A DNA stretch of 64,000 nucleotides from an uncultured beta proteobacterium (GTDB lineage Bacteria; Pseudomonadota; Gammaproteobacteria; Burkholderiales; Burkholderiaceae_C). Below the pieces are notes generated by a model. The model was not told the DNA's origin. It ran no database searches and worked only from the letters and a program-made list of their open reading frames with translations. This document shows, in pieces, positions 36,043 to 44,604 of the stretch (positions are counted from its first letter, which is position 1; each line of letters opens with the position of its first letter). Location of the stretch: NCBI GenBank assembly GCA_903844215.1, contig CAIMSP010000154.1, forward strand, positions 39,731 through 103,730. Reading direction: 5' to 3'. A program made the position numbers and the translations under genes.

Positions 36043-37569
36043 ATGCGCACCCATCCAACCCTTGGCCGATTTCTGCCCACGCTGGCGCTGACGCTGGCCT
36101 GCGCCTTGAGCGCGGCGAGTGTCAGCGCCCAAACCTTGCGCATCGGTCTGGCCGAAGACCCGGACGTGCTCGATCCGACGCTGGCGCGCAGTTTCGTCGG
36201 CCGCGTGGTGTTTGCCTCGCTGTGCGACAAGCTGTTCGACGTGGACGAGAAGCTGGCGATCGTGCCGCAGCTGGCGACGGCCTACCAGTGGTCGGCGGAC
36301 CACAAGGTGTTGACGCTCAAGCTGCGCCCCGGCGTGACGTTTCACGACGGTCAAAAGCTTGACGCGGCGGCCGTCAAGTTCAACCTCGAGCGACACAAGA
36401 CGCTGGCGGGATCAAACCGTCGGGGCGAGTTGCTGCCGGTGACCAGCATCGACGTGGTGGACCCGTTGACGGTCAAGCTCAACCTGGCCGCGCCTTTTGC
36501 GCCGCTGCTCACGGTGCTGGCGGACCGCGCCGGCATGATGGTCTCGCCCAAGGCGGCACAGGAAAACCCCAGCGGCTTCGGCGCCAAGCCGGTGTGCTCG
36601 GGACCGTTCAAATTCGTCGAGCGCGTGGCGCAGGACCGCATCGTGCTGGAGCGCTTTGCCAACTACTGGAACAAGGACTCGATTCACTTTGACAAGGTGA
36701 TTTACCAGCCCATCGTGGACTCCACGGTGCGCCTGGCAAACCTGAAATCCGGCCAACTGGACTTCATCGAACGCGTCGCCTCATCCGACATGGCGGCGCT
36801 CAAGGCCGACACGAAGTTCAACGTGGCGCGCATCACCGAGCTGGGCTACCAGGGCGTCACCATCAACACCAGCGGCAACGAGATGGCGCAAAAAAATCCG
36901 CTCGGACGCGACCCGCGCGTGCGCGAAGCGCTGGAGCTCGCGCTCGATCGCGACGGCATCGTGCAAGTGGCGGTGGACGGCGAAGGCGAATCCGGCAACC
37001 AGTGGTTGTCCACGGCCAACCCGTTCTACGCGAAGAACGTTCCTCTGCCCAAGCGCAACATCGAGCGCGCCAAAGCCCTGCTCAAGGAGGCCGGCGTGCC
37101 CAATCCCAGCTTCACGCTGATGACGCCCACCACCTCCGACGGCCAGAAGGTGGCGCAGGTGATTCAGTCGATGGCGAAAGAGGCCGGCTTCGACGTCAAG
37201 ATCCAGGCCACCGAATTCGCCACCTCGCTCAACCTGGCCGACAAGGGACAGTTCGAGGCCTATCTGCTGAACTGGAGCGGACGCGCCGATCCGGACGGCA
37301 ATCTGTTCAGCTTCTATGGTTGCAAGCAGCCGCTGAACTATTCCGGCTACTGCAAGCCCGAGCTCGATGAGCTGCTGACGAAGTCGCGCAGCACGCTGGA
37401 CCCGACCGCGCGCGCCAAGCTGTTTGAGCAGGTCGCCGCCGTGGTGCTCAAGGACCGGCCCATCGTTTACCTGTACCACCGCAAATGGCTCTGGGCATTC
37501 AGCAAGAAGTTGAGCGGCGTGCGCAGCATTCCCGACGGACTGCTGCGCGTCCAGGGCCTGAAGATGTGA
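36043..37569 (+). CDS. Peptide ABC importer substrate-binding protein (family 5)
   Basis: The 508-residue protein has a signal peptide (MRTHPTLGRFLPTLALTLACALSAASVSA) and a family 5 solute-binding domain: LRIGLAEDPDVLDPTLARSFVGR, VTFHDGQKLDAAAVKFNLER, and YLLNWSGRADPDGN toward the C-terminus. The closest character is that of DppA/GsiB-like proteins that bind di- or tripeptides or glutathione. The ligand is not certain. The ATG at 36043 has AGGAG upstream. It is the periplasmic component of the importer with the two ATPases and two permeases around it. Confidence 0.92.
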   Translation: MRTHPTLGRFLPTLALTLACALSAASVSAQTLRIGLAEDPDVLDPTLARSFVGRVVFASLCDKLFDVDEKLAIVPQLATAYQWSADHKVLTLKLRPGVTFHDGQKLDAAAVKFNLERHKTLAGSNRRGELLPVTSIDVVDPLTVKLNLAAPFAPLLTVLADRAGMMVSPKAAQENPSGFGAKPVCSGPFKFVERVAQDRIVLERFANYWNKDSIHFDKVIYQPIVDSTVRLANLKSGQLDFIERVASSDMAALKADTKFNVARITELGYQGVTINTSGNEMAQKNPLGRDPRVREALELALDRDGIVQVAVDGEGESGNQWLSTANPFYAKNVPLPKRNIERAKALLKEAGVPNPSFTLMTPTTSDGQKVAQVIQSMAKEAGFDVKIQATEFATSLNLADKGQFEAYLLNWSGRADPDGNLFSFYGCKQPLNYSGYCKPELDELLTKSRSTLDPTARAKLFEQVAAVVLKDRPIVYLYHRKWLWAFSKKLSGVRSIPDGLLRVQGLKM

Positions 37570-37597
37570 TGACCGCAAGTGCTCTGAACTGCTGATC

Positions 37598-38539
37598 ATG
37601 CTGCGCTATTTTTCCAAACGTCTGGTGGCCGTGATCCCGACGATCTTCCTCGTCACGATCATCATCTTCTGTCTGCAGCAATTGCTGCCGGGTGACCCGG
37701 CGGTGATTCTTGCGGGCGAAGAGCAGGACCCAAGCGTGGTGGCGTATCTGCATCAGAAAATGCACCTGGACGAGCCGCTGCCGGTGCGCTACGGCTACTG
37801 GATGGCCGGCGTGCTGCACGGCGACCTGGGCGAGTCGCTGCGCATCCAGCAGCCGGTGTTGCAGCTGATCAAGGACAAGCTGCCGGTGACGCTGGAGTTG
37901 GCGCTGTTGGCGATGACGATCGCGCTGACGATCGGCATCCCGGCCGGCATCATCTCGGCCGTGGCCAAGGACACGGTGTGGGATTACGCGGCCAATGTCG
38001 TCGCCTTATGGGGCCTGTCAACGCCAAATTTCTGGCTCGGGATCCTGATGATCCTGTGGTTCTCGGTGTCCCTTGGCTGGCTCCCGGCCTCGGGCTATGT
38101 GAGTCCGTTTGAAGACCTGTGGGGCAATCTGGCGGCAATGATCATGCCCGCCTTCGTGCTCGGCAATGCCATCGCCGCCGTGCTTATGCGCCACACGCGC
38201 AGCGCCATGCTGCAGGTGCTCAACACCGATTACGTGCGCACCGCGCGCGCCAAGGGCTTGAGCGAACGCCGCGTGGTGTTGAAGCACGCGCTGCGCAATG
38301 CGCTCACGCCCATCATCACGCTGGGCGCGCTGGAGTTCGGCACGCTGCTGTCGGGGGCGGTGTTGACCGAACAGGTGTTTTCGATTCCGGGTTTTGGCAA
38401 GCTCATCGTGGACGCCGTCTTCAACCGCGACTACGCGGTGGTGCAGGGCGTGGTGCTGTTCACCTCCAGCGTCTACATCGCGTTGAACCTACTGGCCGAC
38501 CTGGCCTACTTCTTCGTCAATCCAAGAATGCGAGGCTAG
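37598..38539 (+). CDS. Peptide ABC importer permease (DppB type)
   Basis: The 313-residue integral membrane protein starts MLRYFSKRLVAVIPTIFLVTIIIFCLQQLLPGDPAVILAGEEQ, the classical DppB/GsiC N-terminus, and has six helices. The ATPase-contact loop is RTARAKGLSERRVVLKHALRNALTPIITLG. The C-terminal part (LSGAVLTEQVFSIPGFGKLIVDAVFNRDYAVVQG) is typical. Its TAG stop is directly followed by the ATG of the DppC-type gene, so the two are translated together. Confidence 0.94.
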   Translation: MLRYFSKRLVAVIPTIFLVTIIIFCLQQLLPGDPAVILAGEEQDPSVVAYLHQKMHLDEPLPVRYGYWMAGVLHGDLGESLRIQQPVLQLIKDKLPVTLELALLAMTIALTIGIPAGIISAVAKDTVWDYAANVVALWGLSTPNFWLGILMILWFSVSLGWLPASGYVSPFEDLWGNLAAMIMPAFVLGNAIAAVLMRHTRSAMLQVLNTDYVRTARAKGLSERRVVLKHALRNALTPIITLGALEFGTLLSGAVLTEQVFSIPGFGKLIVDAVFNRDYAVVQGVVLFTSSVYIALNLLADLAYFFVNPRMRG

Positions 38540-39400
38540 ATGAAAACTGCGCTTCCACCCGTTGCTTCGCCGGCTCGGCGCGCCTGGGCGCGTCTGCTGC
38601 GTCGGCGCGGCGCCATGCTGGGCCTGTTGATCGTGCTGGCCTTTGTCGTGACGGCGCTGTGTGCGTCTTGGATTGCGCCCTACGATCCGGTGGCCACGAG
38701 CTGGAGCGCGGTGCGCAAGGCGCCGGCTGCGGCCCACCTGCTGGGCACGGATGAGCTCGGGCGCGACGTGCTGTCACGCGTGATCTGGGGTGCGCGCGCG
38801 TCTCTGATGGCGGGGCTGGTGTCGGTCTGCATTTCGATGCTGCTGGGTGTTCCCATCGGCCTGCTCGCCGGCTATGTCGGGGGTTGGACCGATGGCGTGA
38901 TTTCACGTCTCACCGACGCCATGCTGGCCGTGCCGTTCCTGATCCTGGCGATCGCGCTGGCCGCCTTCCTGGGGCCGAGTTTGAGCAACGCCATGGTGGC
39001 CATCGGCGTCTCTGCCACGCCCGTCTTCATCCGCCTCACACGAGCCCAGGTGCTGACGGTCAAGGTCGAGGACTATGTCGAAGCGGCGCGCGCGGTGGGC
39101 AATCCACACTGGCGTATTGCGCTGCGCCATGTGCTGCCCAATGTGTTGCCGCCGCTGATCGTGCAGGCGACGCTGGCGATCGCTGCAGCCGTGATCGCCG
39201 AGGCCAGCCTGTCCTTCCTCGGTCTGGGCCAGCAGCCGCCCGCGCCGAGCTGGGGCAGCATGCTCAACACCGCGAAGAACTACGTTGACAACGCGCCCTG
39301 GATGGCCATCTGGCCGGGTCTGTCGATCTTCCTGCTGGTCCTGTCCTTCAACCTTCTGGGCGACGGATTGCGCGACGCGCTCGATCCGCGCCACAAGTAG
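38540..39400 (+). CDS. Peptide ABC importer permease (DppC type)
   Basis: The 286-residue integral membrane protein has the DppC/GsiD layout: an N-terminal helix (LLIVLAFVVTALCASWIAPYDP), LLGTDELGRDVLSRVIWGARASL, and the ATPase-contact loop VEAARAVGNPHWRIALRHVLPNVLPPLIV. ATG is immediately after the DppB-type stop. It completes the set of five components DppD, DppF, SBP, DppB, DppC. The next gene is a gamma-glutamyltransferase, suggesting that imported peptides include gamma-glutamyl compounds such as glutathione; this is inference. Confidence 0.94.
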   Translation: MKTALPPVASPARRAWARLLRRRGAMLGLLIVLAFVVTALCASWIAPYDPVATSWSAVRKAPAAAHLLGTDELGRDVLSRVIWGARASLMAGLVSVCISMLLGVPIGLLAGYVGGWTDGVISRLTDAMLAVPFLILAIALAAFLGPSLSNAMVAIGVSATPVFIRLTRAQVLTVKVEDYVEAARAVGNPHWRIALRHVLPNVLPPLIVQATLAIAAAVIAEASLSFLGLGQQPPAPSWGSMLNTAKNYVDNAPWMAIWPGLSIFLLVLSFNLLGDGLRDALDPRHK

Positions 39401-39447
39401 CACAAGCGCTATCACGGCCCCCACTTTTCAACCGTAAAGATCCCACC

Positions 39448-41055
39448 ATGCTGTCATTTGATGCGCAACACTATCCCTATCCATCGCGCCGCAACGTGGT
39501 CTACGCGCGCCATGGCATGGTCGCGACCTCGCAGCCACTGGCGGCGCAGGCGGGCTTGCAGGTGCTGCAATCCGGCGGCAACGCCATCGATGCGGCCGTG
39601 GCCGCTGCCGCCGCGCTGACGGTGCTCGAACCCAGCGCCAACGGCATCGGCGGCGACGCCTTCGCGCTGGTGTGGCATGGCGGCAAGTTGCATGGCTTGA
39701 ATGCCAGCGGTCCCGCCGCAGCCGCCAGCACGCAGTCCAACCTGGTTCAGTTGGGCCACAAGACCATGCCCAAATACGGCGCGCTGCCGGTGACTGTTCC
39801 CGGCACGCCCGCTTCCTGGGCCGCGCTGGCGCAGCGCTTCGGGCGCCTGCCGTTGACGCAGTCGATGGCGGCGGCCATAGGCTATGCGCGCGACGGCTTT
39901 GCCCTGTCGCCGTCGGTGGCTTATGCCTGGCAGCAGGCGACGAAACTGTTTCGCACCGAATTGACGGCGCCGCACTTCAAGCCGTGGTTCGACACCTTCG
40001 CACCCGAGCGCGCGCCCAACGCCGGCGAGGTCTGGCGCTCGCCAGCGCACGCCGACACCTTGCAGTCGATCGCGCAAAGCGGCGCCGAGAGCTTTTATCG
40101 CGGCGACCTGGCCGAACGCATCGCGGCCTGCGTGCAGGGCGCGGGCGGACATCTGGCTGCAGCCGATCTGGCGGCCTACCAGGTGGAATGGGTGGACCCG
40201 ATCAGCGTCAACTACCGCGGCTTCGACGTCTGGGAAATCCCGCCGAGCGGCCACGGCCTGGTCGCGCTCATCGCGCTGAACCTGCTGCAGGGTTTCGATT
40301 TTTCCGAGCGCGACTCGGTGCTCACCTACCACCGCCAGATCGAAGCGCTCAAGCTCGCGTTTGCCGACGGTCTGGCGCATATCGCCGAGCCCGGCCACAT
40401 GCGCGTGTCGGTGGCGGATCTGCTGTCGCAGGCCTACGCCGATGAGCGCCGCGCGCTGATCGGCGAGTCGGCCAGTTTGCCGCTGCCGGGCACACCTGCG
40501 CGCGGCGGCACGGTGTATCTGAGCACGGCCGATGCCGAGGGCAACATGGTGTCGCTGATTCAAAGCAACTACATGGGCTTTGGCAGCGGCCTGGTGGTGC
40601 CGGGCACCGGCATCGCGCTGCACAACCGGGGCAATAATTTTTCGCTCGACCCGGCGCATCCGAATTGCATCGCGCCCGGCAAGCGCCCGTACCACACCAT
40701 CATTCCGGGCTTCATGACGCGCAACGGCGCACCGGTCGGGCCGTTTGGCGTGATGGGCGGCTTCATGCAGCCCCAGGGCCATGTGCAGATGGTGATGAAC
40801 ACGGTTGACTTCCACTTGAACCCGCAGGCGGCGCTGGACGCGCCGCGCTGGGAGTGGGAGAGCGGCCGTCTGGTGAATATCGAGCGCAGCACCGGCGAGC
40901 ATCTGTTTCGCGGCCTGGCGGCGCGTGGGCACGACGTCAACTGGCAAAACAACCGCCTCGCCTTTGGCCGTGGCCAAATCATCTGGCGCGATCAACAGGG
41001 CGTGCTGTGCGGCGGCACCGAACCGCGTACCGACGGCGCCGTGGTTGGCTGGTGA
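39448..41055 (+). CDS. Cytoplasmic gamma-glutamyltransferase-like protein (YwrD type)
   Basis: The protein (535 residues) belongs to the gamma-glutamyltranspeptidase Ntn-hydrolase family. Visible are GMVATSQPLAAQAGLQVLQSGGNAIDAAVAA, GIGGDAFALVW, the small-subunit start GGTVYLSTADAEGNMVS with the likely self-cleaving nucleophile Thr355, and NYMGFGSGLVVPGTGIALHNRG. It has no signal peptide, unlike periplasmic GGT, so it resembles the cytoplasmic YwrD type. It would cleave gamma-glutamyl bonds inside the cell after uptake by the adjacent importer. Substrate is inferred only from context. Confidence 0.9.
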   Translation: MLSFDAQHYPYPSRRNVVYARHGMVATSQPLAAQAGLQVLQSGGNAIDAAVAAAAALTVLEPSANGIGGDAFALVWHGGKLHGLNASGPAAAASTQSNLVQLGHKTMPKYGALPVTVPGTPASWAALAQRFGRLPLTQSMAAAIGYARDGFALSPSVAYAWQQATKLFRTELTAPHFKPWFDTFAPERAPNAGEVWRSPAHADTLQSIAQSGAESFYRGDLAERIAACVQGAGGHLAAADLAAYQVEWVDPISVNYRGFDVWEIPPSGHGLVALIALNLLQGFDFSERDSVLTYHRQIEALKLAFADGLAHIAEPGHMRVSVADLLSQAYADERRALIGESASLPLPGTPARGGTVYLSTADAEGNMVSLIQSNYMGFGSGLVVPGTGIALHNRGNNFSLDPAHPNCIAPGKRPYHTIIPGFMTRNGAPVGPFGVMGGFMQPQGHVQMVMNTVDFHLNPQAALDAPRWEWESGRLVNIERSTGEHLFRGLAARGHDVNWQNNRLAFGRGQIIWRDQQGVLCGGTEPRTDGAVVGW

Positions 41056-41159
41056 GGCGACAAAGGTGCGAGCCGGTGTGGTCTGGCCTTGCGCTGGACG
41101 ACCGGTTCGCGGTCTTGTGCCGCACCTCGGCTCCTGGCCGTTGGGTCCCGCCCGGTTGA

Positions 41160-42434
41160 TTACAAAAGCATCATTGAGGTTTGCCCAGGCCGTCCCGGCA
41201 GCCGCAATTGGCTGGTCGCGGCCGGCGCCTCGGACAGCAATTTTCCGCGCCTGAACACCTTCAGCCGGGTGGCGCGCAGGCGGATCGCTTCCACCGGGTC
41301 GCGCGCCTGCAGCAGCACGAAGTCGGCGTGGCAGCCCGGCTCCAGGCCGTAGCCCGCGAGCCCCATCACCTTGGCCGCGTTCACGGTGACGGCATCAAAG
41401 CATTGGCGCATGGCGGCCTGGCTCGTCATCTGCGCCACGTGCAGGCCCATGTGCGCCACCTCCAGCATGTCGGCACTGCCCAGCGCGTACCACGGGTCCA
41501 TCACGCAATCGTGACCGAAGGCCACATTCACCCCGGCGCTCAGCAGCTCGGGCACGCGCGTCATGCCGCGGCGCTTGGGGTAGCTGTCGTGGCGGCCCTG
41601 CAGCGTGATGTTGATGAGCGGATTGGCCACCACGTGCAATTCGGCTTGCGCCAGCAGCGGCAGCAGCTTGCTCACGTAGTAGTTGTCCATGCTGTGCATC
41701 GACGTGAGATGCGAGCCCGTGACGCGCCCCTGCAGCCCGAGGCGCTGGGTCTCGAAGGCCAGCGTCTCGACATGGCGTGACAGTGGATCGTCAGACTCGT
41801 CGCAATGCATGTCCACGCGCAAGCCGCGCTGCGCCGCCAGTTCGCACAGCAGCTTGACGCTGGCCGCGCCTTGTTCATTCGTGCGCTCGAAATGCGGGAT
41901 GCCGCCGACCACGTCCACGCCCAGGTCCAGCGCGCGTCGCAGGTTCTCCAGCGCGCCCGCAGCGCGCAGCACGCCGTCCTGCGGAAACGCCACCAGTTGC
42001 AAGTCCAGATAGGGTGCAACGCGGCGCTTCACTTCGAGCAGTGCCTCGACCGCCAGCAGCCGGGGGTCGCACACATCGACGTGGCTGCGAATGGCCAGCA
42101 GTCCCTTGGCCACGGCCCAGTCGCAGTAGGTCATGGCGCGCGCCACGATGGCCTGCTGCGTCAGCAGGGGTTTGAGTTCGCCCCAGAGCGCGATGCCTTC
42201 GAGCAGCGTGCCCGACTGGTTCACGCGCGGCAAGCCGTAGCTCAAGGTGGCGTCCATGTGGAAATGCGCATCGACCAAGGGCGGGCTCAGCAGCAGACCC
42301 TGCGCGTCGAGCCGCTCGCGCGCGGGCGCCTCCAGGCCGGCGGCCACTTCCACGATCTTGCCGTCGCGCACAGCGATGGACATGTTCGCTCGTCCGTCGG
42401 GCAGATTCGCATTCTTGACAAGCAGATCGAGCAT
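41160..42434 (-). CDS. codA: Cytosine deaminase
   Basis: The 424-residue amidohydrolase is very close to E. coli CodA in key segments: metal ligands in DAHFHMDATL (His57, His59), NQSGTLLEGI, AIRSHVDVCDP, QLVAFPQDG, HCDESDDPLSRHVET with the catalytic Glu, NPLINITLQGRHDSYPKRRG, and FGHDCVMDPWY with the metal-binding Asp. It deaminates cytosine to uracil and ammonia. This feeds the PreT/PreA route encoded upstream on the same strand. Its ATG directly follows the stop of the BMP-type permease gene. It is the last gene of the long minus-strand array. Confidence 0.94.
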   Translation of the reverse strand: MLDLLVKNANLPDGRANMSIAVRDGKIVEVAAGLEAPARERLDAQGLLLSPPLVDAHFHMDATLSYGLPRVNQSGTLLEGIALWGELKPLLTQQAIVARAMTYCDWAVAKGLLAIRSHVDVCDPRLLAVEALLEVKRRVAPYLDLQLVAFPQDGVLRAAGALENLRRALDLGVDVVGGIPHFERTNEQGAASVKLLCELAAQRGLRVDMHCDESDDPLSRHVETLAFETQRLGLQGRVTGSHLTSMHSMDNYYVSKLLPLLAQAELHVVANPLINITLQGRHDSYPKRRGMTRVPELLSAGVNVAFGHDCVMDPWYALGSADMLEVAHMGLHVAQMTSQAAMRQCFDAVTVNAAKVMGLAGYGLEPGCHADFVLLQARDPVEAIRLRATRLKVFRRGKLLSEAPAATSQLRLPGRPGQTSMMLL

Positions 42435-43358
42435 CTATCTTTCACCTTTGCGGTAGGGTTTCATCAGCGCCTGCGGGTAGCTGGCCTTGCGCGCCACCAG
42501 CACCAGCGCGACGATGGACAACACATAGGGCAGCATCAAATACATCTGGTAGGGCAGCACGGCGTTGCCCGATTGTTGCAGGCGCAACTGGAGCGCGTCA
42601 AAGAACGCAAACAGCAGCGCACCGAGCAGCGCCTTGCCAGGGCGCCAGGAGGCGAACACCACCAGCGCCACGCAGATCCAGCCGCGGCCGTTGATCATGT
42701 TGAAGAAGAAGGCGTTGAAGGCCGACAGCGTGAGAAAGGAGCCGGCCACGCCCATCAGCGCCGAGCCCGCGACGATGGCGCCGGTGCGCACGGCCGTCAC
42801 CGAGACGCCCTGGCCCTCGGCCGCCTGCGGGTTCTCGCCCACCATGCGCAAGCTCAGCCCCACGGGCGTGCGGTACAGGATGTAGCCGACGACCGGGACC
42901 AGCGCCAGGGCCAGCAGCGTGAGCGGCGTTTGTTGCGCCAGGATCGGAAGACCCAGCCCATCCATGGCGGCAAAGGGCGTGATGGTGGGCGGGGTCGTGA
43001 CCTTGGGAAAGCTCACGCGGTAGCCGTAATAGCTCAGCGCCGTCGCCAGCAGCGTGATGCCCAGCCCCGACACGTGCTGCGACAGCGCCAACGCCACGGT
43101 CAGGAAGGCATGCAGCAGGCCCAACGCGGCGCCGGTGAGCGCCGCAACCAGAACGCCAAGCCACAGCGGCGCGCCCAAGAACACCGCGAGCCAGCCGGTG
43201 AAGGCGCCCGCCACCATGATGCCTTCGATGCCCAGGTTCAGCACCCCGGCGCGCTCGCACAGCAGCACGCCCAGCGTGCCCAGGATCAGCGGCGTGGCGA
43301 TGCGCAGCACGGCGACCCAGAAGGCCTGATTCGCGAGGATGTCGAACAGATCGCTCAT
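42435..43358 (-). CDS. BMP-type nucleoside ABC importer, permease 2
   Basis: The 307-residue integral membrane protein shows LILGTLGVLLCERAGVLNLGIEGIMVAGAFTGWLAVF, the hallmark of the second permease of BMP-type nucleoside importers (YufQ/NupQ-like). About nine helices are predicted. It pairs with the permease at 43543-44604 across a repeat-filled gap. The ATG at 43358 is preferred to an upstream TTG. The codA gene follows without a gap, so nucleobase uptake and cytosine deamination are coupled by position. Confidence 0.9.
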   Translation of the reverse strand: MSDLFDILANQAFWVAVLRIATPLILGTLGVLLCERAGVLNLGIEGIMVAGAFTGWLAVFLGAPLWLGVLVAALTGAALGLLHAFLTVALALSQHVSGLGITLLATALSYYGYRVSFPKVTTPPTITPFAAMDGLGLPILAQQTPLTLLALALVPVVGYILYRTPVGLSLRMVGENPQAAEGQGVSVTAVRTGAIVAGSALMGVAGSFLTLSAFNAFFFNMINGRGWICVALVVFASWRPGKALLGALLFAFFDALQLRLQQSGNAVLPYQMYLMLPYVLSIVALVLVARKASYPQALMKPYRKGER

Positions 43359-43379
43359 GTGCAAACCCGGATCAATTCA

Positions 43380-43516
43380 CCCTCACCCCAACCCGCTCCC
43401 GCAGGCGGGAGCGGGAGGAATGCCTGCGGCTCCCGGTGGCGCAGGAATGCTTGCAACTGACAACCGGGCCAAGCCGGCAATTCACTCCCTCGCCCCGTCG
43501 GGGAGAGGGTGAGGGG
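43380..43516. repeat. CCCTCACCCC-type inverted repeat with inner hairpin
   Basis: The left arm starts CCCTCACCCCAACCCGCTCC and is followed at once by a small hairpin (CCCGC/GCGGG). The right arm holds CTCCCTCGCCCC and GGGGAGAGGGTGAGGGG. It fills the gap between the two permease genes of the BMP-type importer. Confidence 0.75.
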
Positions 43517-43542
43517 CCACGCCACAGGAGCACGGTGCATCG

Positions 43543-44604
43543 TCATTTCCACCTGATCCGGTATTGCGTCAGCAGCGTCGCCACCAGCACCGAGAGCAGC
43601 GACGCGGCGACGATCACGTCGGCGATGTAGGTGGGCACACCCACGGCGCGGCTCATGCTGTCGGCGCCCACCAGCATGGCTGCGACAAACACGCTCGCCG
43701 CCACCACGCCCAGCGGGTGCAGGGCGGCGAGCATGGCGATCACGATGCCCGAGTAGCCGTAGCCGGGCGACATGTCCAGGGTGAGGTAGCTGGTGCGCCC
43801 GGCGACCTCGATCGCGCCGGCCAGGCCCGCCAGTCCGCCCGAGAGCAGGGCCACGAGCACGACCGTGCGCGTCACGGGAACGCCGGCAAAGGCGGCGGCG
43901 CGGGCGTTGGCGCCGACGGCGCGGATGTCGAAACCCAGCACCGTGTATTTCATCAAGGCCCACAGCGCCAGCGCCAGCGTGCAGGCCCACAGCAGGCCGG
44001 TGTGGACCCGGGTTTGCGGGATCAGTTTGGCGAGCTCCAGCTCGCCCATCAGCGCCACGCTTTGCGGCCAGCCCATGGCCGTGGGGTCCTTCATCGGGCC
44101 GTCGAGCATCAGCGACACCAGCAGCAGCACGATGAAGTTCAGCAGCAAGGTGGTGACGACTTCGTCCACGCCCAGATGCGCCTTGAGCAGCGCCGGCCCC
44201 AGCAGCAGCAAGGCGCCGGCGAGCGCGGCGGCGAGCATCATCAGCACGAACAGCAGGGCCGGCGGCAGGGCCAGGCCGGTGCCGCCGTGCAGTCCGCCCA
44301 CGGCCACCGCCGCCAGTGCGCCCACGTAGAGCTGACCCTCGGCGCCGATGTTGAACAAGCGCGCCTTGAACGCCACCGTGGCGGCCAGGCCGGTGAGCAT
44401 CAGCGGGATCGCGCGCGTCAGGGTTTCGCTCAAGGCGAACACCGAGCCGAAGGCGCCTTGCAGCAGCAGGCCATAGGTCTGCGCCACCGGGGCGCCGGCC
44501 CACAGCACCAGCAGCGCGCTGACAAGCAGCGTGAACAGGATCGCGCCGATGGGCGCCAGCAGCAGCGCCCGCCGGGAGGGGTGGCTGCGTTTTTCCAGCC
44601 TCAT
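43543..44604 (-). CDS. BMP-type nucleoside ABC importer, permease 1
   Basis: The 353-residue integral membrane protein (YufP/NupP-like) carries LSETLTRAIPLMLTGLAATVAFKARLFNIGAEGQLYVGALAA, which is diagnostic, and LKAHLGVDEVVTTLLLNFI. Its ATG at 44604 overlaps the stop of the ATPase gene by four bases. A much longer frame is open upstream, but it lies inside the ATPase gene and is a shadow. The protein forms the membrane channel with permease 2. Confidence 0.92.
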   Translation of the reverse strand: MRLEKRSHPSRRALLLAPIGAILFTLLVSALLVLWAGAPVAQTYGLLLQGAFGSVFALSETLTRAIPLMLTGLAATVAFKARLFNIGAEGQLYVGALAAVAVGGLHGGTGLALPPALLFVLMMLAAALAGALLLLGPALLKAHLGVDEVVTTLLLNFIVLLLVSLMLDGPMKDPTAMGWPQSVALMGELELAKLIPQTRVHTGLLWACTLALALWALMKYTVLGFDIRAVGANARAAAFAGVPVTRTVVLVALLSGGLAGLAGAIEVAGRTSYLTLDMSPGYGYSGIVIAMLAALHPLGVVAASVFVAAMLVGADSMSRAVGVPTYIADVIVAASLLSVLVATLLTQYRIRWK